From assembly GCA_022842465.1 (NCBI GenBank), contig JALHPN010000025.1:1-61530 (forward strand): a stretch of 61,530 nt of DNA, given 5' to 3'. Within the stretch, counting starts at the first letter, position 1. Each line of letters begins with the position of its first letter. The DNA comes from Polyangiaceae bacterium. Its GTDB lineage: Bacteria; Myxococcota_A; Polyangia; Polyangiales; Polyangiaceae. The notes below the pieces were generated by a model. It ran no database searches. It saw only the letters and a list, made by a program, of their open reading frames with translations, and was not told where the DNA came from. The translations under genes and the position numbers were made by a program. Positions 1 to 8,204 of the stretch are shown here, one piece after another.

Positions 1-1027
1 ACCGAGCCGCGAACGGCGGCGTGGAGTCGATCACCGTCGGCTCGGCCGCGCGGGTCGGATCTGCCGAGGCCACGACCACCTCGGGCGCGGCCGCGGCACG
101 GGTCGACGAGCACGGCGACGGCACGTTCGAGAGCGGCGCCACGCGGCCCGTGCCGAACGGGGCGAGCAGCGCGGCGAGCTCGACCACGTCGGAGGGACGC
201 TCGTTCGGATCACGCGCGAGCGCGCGCATGACGACGTGCGCGAGGCGCTCGTCGATCTCCGGCGCGACCTCGCGTAGAGCGCGCGGCGCCTGCGTCGCGA
301 TCGCGACGGCGAGCGCGACGCTCGTTTCACCGGTGAAGGGCAGCCGGCCCGAGAGCATCCGGTAGAGGACGACGGCCATGGCGAAGAGATCGGCGCGACC
401 GTCGACGGCGCGGCTGCCGAGGAGCTGCTCCGGCGCCATGTAGCTCGGCGTGCCGATGGTCTCGTTCGAGGTGGTGAGCTCGCGGCCGTCGTCGCGGAGG
501 AGCTTCGACACGCCGAAGTCCATCACCTTCAGGCGGCGCGGCGCGCCAGCGGGGGCGTCCACGACGAAGAGGTTCGAGGGCTTGATGTCACGATGCACGA
601 TCCCGAGCGCGTGCGCGTCGCGCAGCCCGGCGCACGCCTCCAGCATCCAGTCGACTGCCTCCGCGGTGGGGATCCGCTTCCGCCGGGCGATCTCCGACGC
701 GAGGTCGCGACCTTCGAGTCGCTCCATGACGATGAACGGGAGGCCCGTCGCCGTGTCGACGTCGACGTCGAGTACCTTGGTCACGTGCTCCGAGCGGAGC
801 CGCACGACGGCCGTCGCCTCGCGCTCGAAGCGCGCGATCGCCTCCTCGCGCGTCGCGTGCACGGGCAAGAGCAGCTTGATCGCCACCGTCTGGTCGAGCC
901 GGAGGTGCTGCGCCTCGACCACGTGGCCCATGCCTCCCTCCCCGAGGACGCGCAGCACCCGGTACTTGCCGGCGATCGTGTCGCCGGGCGCGGGCAGGCG
1001 AGGCTCCACAGCCTCGCATCGTATCAC
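1..1027 (-). CDS. Eukaryote-like Ser/Thr protein kinase, C-terminus beyond window
   Basis: Probable serine/threonine protein kinase; about 342 residues are visible and the gene runs off the left edge. Kinase landmarks appear in the right order: glycine loop GEGGMGHV near residue 30, the lysine in VAIKLL, catalytic HRDIKPSN, DFGVSK, and the activation-segment end MAPEQLLG. After the kinase fold (about residues 20-280) comes an Ala/Pro/Ser/Thr-rich linker, as in kinases that continue into a membrane or sensor domain, which cannot be seen here. The GTG at 1027 is chosen because it overlaps the stop of the upstream gene by 4 nt (GTGA), the same coupling used upstream; GTG at 1009 is the alternative. 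It ends an operon with a lipoprotein and a TPR protein. Substrate unknown; the divergent FHA activator at 2739 is a candidate reader. Confidence 0.9.
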   Translation of the reverse strand, partial: MIRCEAVEPRLPAPGDTIAGKYRVLRVLGEGGMGHVVEAQHLRLDQTVAIKLLLPVHATREEAIARFEREATAVVRLRSEHVTKVLDVDVDTATGLPFIVMERLEGRDLASEIARRKRIPTAEAVDWMLEACAGLRDAHALGIVHRDIKPSNLFVVDAPAGAPRRLKVMDFGVSKLLRDDGRELTTSNETIGTPSYMAPEQLLGSRAVDGRADLFAMAVVLYRMLSGRLPFTGETSVALAVAIATQAPRALREVAPEIDERLAHVVMRALARDPNERPSDVVELAALLAPFGTGRVAPLSNVPSPCSSTRAAAAPEVVVASADPTRAAEPTVIDSTPPFAAR

Positions 1028-1776
1028 CAGAGCGCGAGGGTCGCGCCCCGGAGCCCCCCCGCCACGACCCCGGGCGGCACCGTGCCTGCGCGCGGTTCCG
1101 CCTCCGTGGTCGCGGCGACCGCGACCGCCACGCCGCCGGCGAGGACCACCGCGACGCCGGCCCAGAACCACCACTGCGACACGAGCCCCGAGGACCGCGC
1201 CTCGTCGCCGCCGGCCGGCGCGCGACGCACGAGGGTCACATTGTAGGCAGCGTCACCCCCTCCGGGGAGGTCGACGTCGCGGCGCCAAGGGACGTGGTCG
1301 TCCTGGAGCACCTCGATGGTGCCTCTGCCCGCGACGACGACGACGGGCGCGTCGATGGGGCACGTGCCGATCGTCCGATCGCGTAGCCGCACGAGCGCGC
1401 CGCGGGGGCAGCGCACCGTCACGCGCGTCACCTTCCCGCGGAGCTCCTCGAGGATGCGCGGGAGGCCGCGCACGCGGTCCCGGAGCTCGGGCGTCGCTTC
1501 GCGCTCGAACGCCTCCAGGTCGTCGAGCGCGCGGGGGTAGTCCGTGAGCGCCATCCTCGCGCGCCCCATGTTGTAGAGGAGCGCCGGCTCCTTCGAGAGC
1601 GCGTGCGCCTCGCGGTAGGCGGCGAGCGCCTCCGCCGGCCGGCCCGACTCCATCGCCGCGTCGCCGTCGCGCTTCCACCGCGCGGCGCGCGAAGCCGCCT
1701 CGTCCTCCGCGCGCGCCGGAGACGTGAGCGCGAGGCTCACGGCGATGAGCGTCGTCCACGCGAGGCGGCTCGTCAC
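1024..1776 (-). CDS. Exported TPR/PEGA-like membrane-anchored protein
   Basis: A 250-residue protein of a type common beside myxobacterial kinases. It starts with a signal sequence (VTSRLAWTTLIAVSLALTSP, ending near ARAED). A helical repeat segment follows (about residues 25-115) with TPR-like spacing, then a short beta-rich part (about 120-190; RCPRGALVRL, CPIDAPVVVVAGRGTI) resembling a PEGA carbohydrate- or surface-binding domain. A single membrane helix (WWFWAGVAVVLAGGVAVAVA) lies near the C-terminus. The GTG start overlaps the previous stop by 4 nt and the stop overlaps the kinase start by 4 nt, so the three genes are translationally coupled. A role as envelope partner or input to the kinase is inferred from context only. 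Confidence 0.8.
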   Translation of the reverse strand: MTSRLAWTTLIAVSLALTSPARAEDEAASRAARWKRDGDAAMESGRPAEALAAYREAHALSKEPALLYNMGRARMALTDYPRALDDLEAFEREATPELRDRVRGLPRILEELRGKVTRVTVRCPRGALVRLRDRTIGTCPIDAPVVVVAGRGTIEVLQDDHVPWRRDVDLPGGGDAAYNVTLVRRAPAGGDEARSSGLVSQWWFWAGVAVVLAGGVAVAVAATTEAEPRAGTVPPGVVAGGLRGATLALW

Positions 1777-2687
1777 TGGCACGCCCTGAAGTGCCCGCGG
1801 TAGATCCCGGAGCAAGTGCCGCCGCCTCCGCACACCGCCGTTCCATGGCACAGCTCGATCTCGGTGGCGCCGCACGCCGTCGTGCAGCGTGAACGCCCGA
1901 ACGTCGAGCTCACGCAACAGCGCCCTCCTCCACCGCAGTCCTCGGGACCGTCGCACTCGAGGAAGGCGCGGACGTTTCCTCCGCACGTGTTCACGCACGT
2001 CCCGGGGCTCGTCGGGCCCTCCCAGCAGCACCCCTGCGCGCCGGTGCACGGCCCGTCGCCGCCGGGGCAGTCCACGCTCCGCCCCACCGCGACCGGGACC
2101 TCCGTCCCGCCGGGCGCGCCCGGAGCGCCGGGCGCGCCGGGTGCGCCGGGCGTACTGGACGTCCCGGGCCCCACGACGTCACAGCCGGCGGGGCCGTCGC
2201 AGGTAGGCTCGAAGACCTCTGCGGGCACGCACACCCCCTCCTGGCAGGTCGAGTCCGGCGAGCACGGGACGCCCTCGCACGAGGCGCGAAGGTGCACGGG
2301 GAGGCGGAGCTCCACGCTGGGCCGGTAGCGGAGGAGTCGCCGCGCCACGATGCAACCGGCGTACTCGGGCGGTCGGCACTCGCGCACGTCGCGGCGCACC
2401 CCGAGCACGATCTTGACGGACACGGGCGCATCGTCCGCCGAAGCCGGCACGATGCCGAGCGAGCCGACGAAGCCGCCCTCGCCGAAGGGCGCGCGCGTCT
2501 CGGTCGTCGCATCTGCCGTTTCGGTCGCGCCGGGCGCGCCCACCGTGAAGGACGTGCTGAGACCGTCGCGGTAGGGCACGTTGGTCGTCACCTCCACGAA
2601 GAGCTGCGTCGGCGCGCGACAGCTCGCGACGACGGCGACCGCCGTCATCACGAGCGCGCAGACGACGAGCGGAGAGACGCGCCTCAA
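1773..2687 (-). CDS. Cys-rich lipoprotein with a short collagen-like stretch
   Basis: A 304-residue predicted lipoprotein and first gene of the operon. The N-terminus MRRVSPLVVCALVMTAVAVV leads to lipobox VAS-C at about residue 23. A beta-rich region of about 110 residues follows, then Cys-rich blocks (CEGVPCSPDSTCQEGVC, CCWEGPTSPGTC, CGGGGRCC) separated by a collagen-like GAP repeat (about residues 180-193). No enzymatic motif is visible. The Cys-rich blocks look like the disulfide-stabilised surface modules common in myxobacterial secreted proteins. Its start lies 51 bp from the divergent activator at 2739, so the two transcripts share one promoter region. Function unknown. Confidence 0.75.
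   Translation of the reverse strand: MRRVSPLVVCALVMTAVAVVASCRAPTQLFVEVTTNVPYRDGLSTSFTVGAPGATETADATTETRAPFGEGGFVGSLGIVPASADDAPVSVKIVLGVRRDVRECRPPEYAGCIVARRLLRYRPSVELRLPVHLRASCEGVPCSPDSTCQEGVCVPAEVFEPTCDGPAGCDVVGPGTSSTPGAPGAPGAPGAPGGTEVPVAVGRSVDCPGGDGPCTGAQGCCWEGPTSPGTCVNTCGGNVRAFLECDGPEDCGGGGRCCVSSTFGRSRCTTACGATEIELCHGTAVCGGGGTCSGIYRGHFRACQ
2110..2150 (-). repeat. Collagen-like Gly-Ala-Pro codon repeat
   Basis: A 9-bp unit encoding Gly-Ala-Pro is repeated about four times in tandem inside the lipoprotein gene. It gives a short PGAPGAPGAPGAPGG segment, the Gly-X-Y pattern of collagen-like linkers. The copies differ only at wobble positions. Confidence 0.8.
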
Positions 2688-2738
2688 ACAGGCCCAGCGT
2701 AGCGCCCACGCGGCGGCCAGTGGTACATCTCTCTACGC

Positions 2739-4115
2739 ATGCGAGAGCGACCCCCGAGCGATCCGAGCCTCGAGGAGCGCACAGTCCCCCGCCCGGCCGA
2801 GCGCGTCGACACGGCCCCGCGACTCGAGATCGTCGTGGAGCGCGAGGCCGGCCGTGAGGGGGGCGCGCGCGCCGTCCTCCTCGACGGCGACCTCGTCCGT
2901 GTCGGCTCGCATCCCGCCAACGACCTCGTCGTGACCGACCCGGCCGTGTCGCGCTTCCACCTGCGTCTCACTCGCGAGCTTCGCGGCTGGCGGCTCCGCG
3001 ACATGGGGTCGACGAACGGGACGCGCGTGCTCGGCATGGGGATCCGCGACGCGGACCTCCCGCATGGCGAGGCGTTGATCGAGATCGGAGACTCGCGGGT
3101 CCGCGTCCGTGAGCGCGCCTCGGAGCGCTCCGTCCCCGTCTCGGAGCACTCGCGATACGGCGCGATCTTCGGCGGCTCCGCCTCCATGCGAAAGCTCTTC
3201 GCGATCATGGACCGCGTCGCCCCGAGCCACGCGAACGTGCTGATCGAGGGTGAGAGCGGCACGGGAAAGGAGCTCGTCGCCGCCGAGCTCGTCAAGCGCA
3301 GCGCGCGCGTCGATCGCCCGTTCGTCGTCGTCGACTGCAGCGCCATCCCGGCGAACCTCATCGAGAGCACGCTCTTCGGCCACGTGCGCGGCGCGTTCAC
3401 CGGCGCCGAGCGCGACCGCGTCGGCGCCTTCGAGGCGGCGAACGGCGGCACGGTGTTCCTCGACGAGCTCGGCGAGCTCCCCCTCGAGATGCAGCCGAAG
3501 CTCCTTCGCGTCATCGAGGCGCAGCGGGTGCAGCGCATCGGCGAGAACCGCCCGCGCGAGATCGACGTCCGGGTCGTCGCGGCGACGAATCGCATGCTCG
3601 ACCGCGAGATGAACGCCGGTCGCTTCCGCGAAGACCTGTACTTCCGCCTCGCGGTCGTGACCCTTCGTCTGCCGGCCCTCCGTGAGCGTCTCGAGGACCT
3701 CGAGCTCCTCGTCGCGGCGCTCCTCACATCGATGGACGCCCTGCACGCGCAGCCTCGCTTCACACCCGAGGTGCTCGCCGAGATGCGCCGGCACGACTGG
3801 CCCGGCAACGTCCGCGAGCTTCGTAACTACGTCGAGCGCGTCGTGGTGCTCGAGCGGCCCGAGCCGCTGGCGTCGTCGGCCAGCGGCGCGGCCCCGGCCG
3901 CTGGGCCGGCCGACGGCGTCGATCTCGAGGTCCCGTTCACCGAGGCCAAGGAGACCCTCGTCCAGCGGTTCGAGCGCCGGTACATCGCCGAGCTCCTGCG
4001 CTGGGCCGACGGCAACGTGACGAAGGCGGCGCGCAAGGCGAAGGTCGATCGCATCCACCTCCATCGCCTCATCACGCGTCACGACCTCAAGCCGGCGCGC
4101 TCGTTCCGCGAGTAG
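2739..4115 (+). CDS. FHA-domain sigma54-dependent transcriptional activator
   Basis: A 458-residue enhancer-binding protein. Residues about 25-125 form an FHA domain (VGSHPANDLVV, SRFHLRL, STNGTRVLG), which binds phosphothreonine peptides. Residues about 145-375 are the AAA+ sigma54-contact domain: Walker A GESGTGKE at 171, GAFTGA loop at 218, Walker B VFLDELGELP. The last 45 residues are a Fis-type helix-turn-helix (WADGNVTKAARKAKVDRIHL). There is no receiver domain, so activity is probably set by phosphoprotein binding to the FHA domain, a layout known in myxobacteria. It diverges from the kinase operon with 51 bp between start codons, which makes that kinase or one of its targets the natural signal source (inferred). 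Confidence 0.95.
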   Translation: MRERPPSDPSLEERTVPRPAERVDTAPRLEIVVEREAGREGGARAVLLDGDLVRVGSHPANDLVVTDPAVSRFHLRLTRELRGWRLRDMGSTNGTRVLGMGIRDADLPHGEALIEIGDSRVRVRERASERSVPVSEHSRYGAIFGGSASMRKLFAIMDRVAPSHANVLIEGESGTGKELVAAELVKRSARVDRPFVVVDCSAIPANLIESTLFGHVRGAFTGAERDRVGAFEAANGGTVFLDELGELPLEMQPKLLRVIEAQRVQRIGENRPREIDVRVVAATNRMLDREMNAGRFREDLYFRLAVVTLRLPALRERLEDLELLVAALLTSMDALHAQPRFTPEVLAEMRRHDWPGNVRELRNYVERVVVLERPEPLASSASGAAPAAGPADGVDLEVPFTEAKETLVQRFERRYIAELLRWADGNVTKAARKAKVDRIHLHRLITRHDLKPARSFRE

Positions 4116-4121
4116 CACGCG

Positions 4122-5657
4122 TCACTGCAGCGTGAACGTTCGGTCCGAGGCATCGAGGCAACTCGAGCGCGACTCGTCCACGACGATGATCTTGTAGTTG
4201 CCCGGCGAGAGGCTCGTGCTCGGCGTCCAGGTCGCGGAGCCGTCGTTGGCGGTCCGCGCCAAGGTCGAGGTCGACGTGCCGTTGGAGTACACGCGCTGGA
4301 GGCGGACGCGCACCTCGGGGCCCTGCGCGCCAGACCAGCGGAGCGCGACCGGCGAGCCGCGCCGCACGACCTCGCCGCCGTTCGGCGAGATGACGGTGAC
4401 CTCGCACGTCCCCGGCGTGGGCGTGGTGGAGGGGGGCGGCGGCGGCGGCGGCGCCGTGGAGGTGGTCGTCGGTGTCGGCGTGGGCGACGGCGTCCCCGCG
4501 CTGCCGTAGTAGCCCTCCATGGCGGGGATCGACTTCTCGAGCTTGGCCACCGAGTTGTACGTGGCGTTCCCCATGACGATGCCGTTGTAGACGACGGCCG
4601 GATTCGAGTGATACCGGATGCGCGGCCGGCTCCCGTACGCCATCACCTGGCGGAAATTGCCCGCCGCCGACTCGAAGTCGTCCTCGTGGCGGAGCCCGAG
4701 GTTGTGGCCGAGCTCGTGCGTGAAGGTGAGGCGCGAGAACGCGCCGAGCTTCGTGACGGTGAACGCCGCGCCACGCCCCCCGCCCACATAGCCGATGCCG
4801 AGCGTGCCGGAGCTGCCGCCGGCGATGACGACGCTCACCTGGTCCGCGCCGTACTGCGCGCGGAGCGCGTGGATCTCGTCCCACTTCCCATCGGACGTCC
4901 CGCGAGCGGCGGTGAGGTCGCTCGACATGTTGCCGGACTCTGCCTGCCTCAGGGCGACCATGCCCACGAGCCGCGCGCGGTGCGCCATGCCGCTGTTCGC
5001 GTACGTGAGCGACGTGTCGTTGATCGCCATCTGGATCGCCGCCTCGATCGCCGCGGCGCTCCCGGCCTGCTGGAGCGCGCTCGGCGTGTACGCGACCATG
5101 AGGTCGAGCGCCGAGCCTCCGTCCTCCTCGCTCGGCGTCGCTGCGATGGGCGCCGTCGCGGCGCCGCCGGTGTCGGCAGAGAGCTCCTCCGACCGGCACC
5201 GCTCCGCACCGCCCGGGTCGATCTCTCGGACCTTCGTGCGTCCGCGCGGGTCGCGCTTGATCTCGTAGAGGTGCCCGTCGTGCGTGACGGAGCCCACGAT
5301 CACGCCGTCCTTGGCCACGAGCGTCGCCGAGCTCGCCGAGTCGTTCGAGACGTGCGCGTTCACGATGACGTTCGTCTCGGAGAGCGTCTCGACGCCGTCG
5401 ACGGCGAGCTCCAGCGCGACGTCGTCGAAGAGGCGGAGCGACATCCGGTCGGGTCCGTTCGCGGCGCCGAGGGCGAAGAGATCGTTCGGCTCGAGGTCGA
5501 CCTCGTCACGCTCGCGGATGGCCTCGTCGCCGTCGGGCGGGTCGAGGGCCACCTCGCCTTCGCCCCGCGTTCCCTCGGTGGTGGCGTCACAGCCCGAGAT
5601 GCAGCCGAACACGGAGAGACACGCGACCACGGCCGCGAACCGAACGACTTGCCTCAT
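4122..5657 (-). CDS. Secreted zinc metalloprotease (metzincin) with beta-sandwich tail
   Basis: A 511-residue predicted lipoprotein protease. The start is the ATG of MRQVVRFAAVVACLSVFGC, whose signal peptide ends at lipobox ISG-C. After a propeptide-like region, the catalytic domain carries the metzincin zinc motif HELGHNLGLRH (H314, E315, H318, H324). The Met-turn segment VMAYGS follows, with an adamalysin- or pappalysin-like arrangement. A Pro/Thr-rich linker (about residues 400-425) leads to a C-terminal Ig-like domain beginning PNGGEVVRRGSPVALRWSG, typical of the Ser-Thr-rich Kre9/Knh1 family and found as a binding module on secreted hydrolases. Convergent with the activator at 2739 (6 bp between stops). 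Probably degrades extracellular protein; the substrate is unknown. Confidence 0.9.
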   Translation of the reverse strand: MRQVVRFAAVVACLSVFGCISGCDATTEGTRGEGEVALDPPDGDEAIRERDEVDLEPNDLFALGAANGPDRMSLRLFDDVALELAVDGVETLSETNVIVNAHVSNDSASSATLVAKDGVIVGSVTHDGHLYEIKRDPRGRTKVREIDPGGAERCRSEELSADTGGAATAPIAATPSEEDGGSALDLMVAYTPSALQQAGSAAAIEAAIQMAINDTSLTYANSGMAHRARLVGMVALRQAESGNMSSDLTAARGTSDGKWDEIHALRAQYGADQVSVVIAGGSSGTLGIGYVGGGRGAAFTVTKLGAFSRLTFTHELGHNLGLRHEDDFESAAGNFRQVMAYGSRPRIRYHSNPAVVYNGIVMGNATYNSVAKLEKSIPAMEGYYGSAGTPSPTPTPTTTSTAPPPPPPPSTTPTPGTCEVTVISPNGGEVVRRGSPVALRWSGAQGPEVRVRLQRVYSNGTSTSTLARTANDGSATWTPSTSLSPGNYKIIVVDESRSSCLDASDRTFTLQ

Positions 5658-6209
5658 TCGCCACCACTCCACCCGCGATGCGGACCGGCGAGGAGTCGCG
5701 GTCGGCTCGGTCGGGTGCCCGTGCACGGTGCAACCGCTCGGCCACCTGCCGCCGGGCGCGCGCCGGCGGGCGGCGTGCCGGCAAAGGCGGGCTTCGCGGT
5801 GGCGGCGGCGGAATCGTCCGCTCCTCCTTCGCGGAGCTCCCACGGCGGGTGCCGCCCGCCCCACACCTGCGCGCGTCCGATGGCGTTGCCTGGAAGCAAC
5901 GATCGTGGCTTCGTGTCGAGGCTCGAGCGCCTCGATCCGTGCGCTCGTCGTGGACGGACGCTACCGAAAGCTGTCTCGACGGCGACGGGCCTGAGCGTCT
6001 TTCCCCGCGCCGCTGCGGAGTCGTGAGCGCGAGCTTTCCCTGGCGACGGTCCCCGGCTGCGGCTTCATGTCTGCAGGAGCAAACACAACGCCGCACATTT
6101 TCCTACTAGGAAACCATGCGTGCCCGCCTCCACCCTCGTCACGCGCCGCGAGCGTGGCAGAGGAAGCCTCGTCCCGCGGGTGACCGCGGACCACCGAGGA
6201 GCCCCCATC
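5658..6209. other. Intergenic region, 552 bp, divergent promoters
   Basis: No gene is convincing here: the open frames are Arg-rich compositional artefacts. It separates the leftward metalloprotease from the rightward lipoprotein and must hold both promoters. Visible structure is limited to a short palindrome CCGTGCACGG near 5717 and an AT-rich perfect inverted repeat at 6099-6113. Confidence 0.6.
6099..6113. promoter_or_regulatory. AT-rich perfect inverted repeat, candidate operator
   Basis: TTTCCTA-C-TAGGAAA is a perfect 7-bp inverted repeat around one base, about 97 bp upstream of the lipoprotein start at 6210. It stands out as AT-rich in very GC-rich sequence. Protein binding is inferred from symmetry and position only. 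Confidence 0.35.
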
Positions 6210-7004
6210 ATGAATCGCATCGCTTCTGCCATGTCGTGTTTCGCCGTCTCTCTCGTCTCCGTCTTCGCCGCCGGGTGTGCGGCGCCCAGCGAGGAAGAGT
6301 CCCCCGTGGCCGCCGTCGACGAGGCCGACCTGAAGGTCTCCGCGATCACCCTCTCGAAGACCTACGAGGGCAACGTCGTCGTCCGTGGGGCGTCCTTCGG
6401 CGTGAAGGTCACGTACACGTATCCGTCGTCGGCCATCTCCTCGCAGAGCCTCCGCGCGACGAACTTCCACCGCAGCGTCGGCTTCTGCGATGCGTTCATG
6501 GAGTCCATTCCCCTCACGTCGCGCACGGTCGTCACCGACCCACGCGGCGCGGTCGTCGCCGACGAGACCAAGTCGATCGAGGCGCAGCCGACCACGCAGT
6601 TCCACGCGGACCGCGCGACGCGCTGCGGAAACGGCTTCTTCGCCCAGAAGGCGGCGGTCCCGTCGCTGCCCGCGTTCATCGCGAGTCCGGGTCTCGCGCT
6701 CACGCTCGAGGGTGAGCGCGTGCAGCTCCCGCTCGGCGGCTACGTGCCCGCGGGCAACTTCGGCGTCGAGGCGACGGCGAGCTTCCGCGCCCTCACCCCC
6801 GTCCGCTCGGAGCGCGAGTCGAAGAACGAGTGGAACGCGGCGCTCGGACGCGTCGCCCCCTCCAACTCGGAGAAGCTGACGGTGGACCAGGGCGTGGTGA
6901 CCCTCACCCTCCCCGCCGAGATGCGCACGCGCGTCGGGTTCGGTGTCGGTGGCGCGCACGGCTTCGCCGCGACGGTCGAAGAAGTCGTCCTGCGCGCACG
7001 CTGA
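6210..7004 (+). CDS. Putative lipoprotein, function unknown
   Basis: A 264-residue protein starting at the ATG of MNRIASAMSCFAVSLVSVFA, preceded by a GAGGA ribosome site at 6196-6200. The signal peptide ends at lipobox AAG-C. The mature part is beta-rich, with two conserved-looking cysteines (FCDAF, RCGNG) that could pair, and no recognised catalytic motif. Upstream in-frame starts add only Arg-rich non-signal sequence, so they were rejected. It is convergent with the next gene, stops 7 bp apart. Function unknown; probably a surface or periplasmic protein. Confidence 0.7.
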   Translation: MNRIASAMSCFAVSLVSVFAAGCAAPSEEESPVAAVDEADLKVSAITLSKTYEGNVVVRGASFGVKVTYTYPSSAISSQSLRATNFHRSVGFCDAFMESIPLTSRTVVTDPRGAVVADETKSIEAQPTTQFHADRATRCGNGFFAQKAAVPSLPAFIASPGLALTLEGERVQLPLGGYVPAGNFGVEATASFRALTPVRSERESKNEWNAALGRVAPSNSEKLTVDQGVVTLTLPAEMRTRVGFGVGGAHGFAATVEEVVLRAR

Positions 7005-7011
7005 CGCGCGC

Positions 7012-8133
7012 TCACTTCTTCGGCGCGCCGGGCTTGTCGGCCTTCGGCGCCGGAGGCGCCTTGCCTCGCCCGCCCGGCATCGGCGCGAGCCCGAGCTCTG
7101 CCATGAGCTCCGCGCCGTTGCCGTAGCTCCAGCCCTTGGCGACCTTCCCGTCCTTCACCTGCACGATGTCGACGCCGTGGAGCGTGACGTCCTTCTTCGT
7201 CGGCGCGATGTCGCCGAGCTTGCCGACGTGCCTTCCTGTGAAGATGCCCTCGGAGATCACGACGTCGCCCACCGTCCACTGGTTCGGCGTCGTCCTCTTC
7301 GGCTCCGCCCACGCCGCGTTCGACATCGCGAACCACTTCTTCGCGGCCTCCTTGCCCTTCGACGTCTCGGGCATCGCCATCTCGTCCCACTCGAGATCGT
7401 CCGCGATCGACGCGAGGAAGTCGCCTTCGCTCTTCTTCGCGTAGGCGGCGTACATCTGGCTCACGACCTCGGCGTTCTTCGCCTCCTCCGGCCCGCCCTT
7501 GGACGTCGCGAACGTCGGCCACGACGAAGCCAAGGTCGGGATCGAGCGGCCCTTGCGCTTCGAGCTGCCGACCTGCGACAGCACCGTGCCCATGTCGTAG
7601 GTGACGTGGCTCTCCTTCACCGCACCGTCGGGCGTGAACCAGAGGACGTCGACGGCCATCGTTCCCACGGGCCTCTCCGTCGCCTTGACGCCGAAGAGGT
7701 CCCCCGAGTGCGTGCCCGTCCACGCCCACTCGACGACGACGACGTCCCCCTTCGCGAAGAGCCGCGTCGGCGCCGCCTTGAAGCTCGAGAACGCGTCGAA
7801 GAGGCGCTGGTACGTCGCCGCGATCGCGTCCCGTCCCTTCGCCTCGGCGGGGGTCCCCATCACGTTGACGACCGCCGTCTCCGTGAAGGACGACGCGAGC
7901 TTCTTCGCCTCGTGCTGGTTCAACGCCTCGAACATCGCCTTCAGCGTCCTCTGCTGGAGCTCGGCGAGCGTCGGCTCCGCCTTCGCGGGGGTCGGAGGCG
8001 CGGCCTCGGTCGCGCTCGGCGGCGGCGCCGGCGGCGCCTTCGCCGTCGCCGGTGCCGCGGGAGGCCGAGCCTCCTCTCCGCCGCCGCACCCCACCGCCAG
8101 GACCCCTACCAGACACGCCGCGATCGTCCGCAT
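7012..8133 (-). CDS. Lipoprotein with two SnoaL/NTF2-like domains
   Basis: A 373-residue lipoprotein (MRTIAACLVGVLAVGC, lipobox AVG-C) with an Ala/Pro-rich linker of about 50 residues. Two NTF2-like alpha+beta cone domains of the SnoaL ester-cyclase type follow, about residues 60-195 and 215-345. Each has the helix-then-sheet pattern of the fold (MFEALNQHEAKKLAS; AYAKKSEGDFLASI) and ends in a conserved sheet such as GKVAKGWSYGNG. SnoaL-like proteins can be cyclases, isomerases or plain ligand binders, and the domain alone does not tell which. The Pro/Lys-rich tail (KAPPAPKADKPGAPKK) resembles a wall- or surface-contacting linker. It diverges from the aldo/keto reductase by 71 bp. Confidence 0.75.
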   Translation of the reverse strand: MRTIAACLVGVLAVGCGGGEEARPPAAPATAKAPPAPPPSATEAAPPTPAKAEPTLAELQQRTLKAMFEALNQHEAKKLASSFTETAVVNVMGTPAEAKGRDAIAATYQRLFDAFSSFKAAPTRLFAKGDVVVVEWAWTGTHSGDLFGVKATERPVGTMAVDVLWFTPDGAVKESHVTYDMGTVLSQVGSSKRKGRSIPTLASSWPTFATSKGGPEEAKNAEVVSQMYAAYAKKSEGDFLASIADDLEWDEMAMPETSKGKEAAKKWFAMSNAAWAEPKRTTPNQWTVGDVVISEGIFTGRHVGKLGDIAPTKKDVTLHGVDIVQVKDGKVAKGWSYGNGAELMAELGLAPMPGGRGKAPPAPKADKPGAPKK

Positions 8134-8204
8134 GTCCCACGGTCTCGCGGCACCGCGCCCGAGGTCAAGCACGGGGCTCGCCTCCCGTGCTAGAAGCATC
8201 GGCG

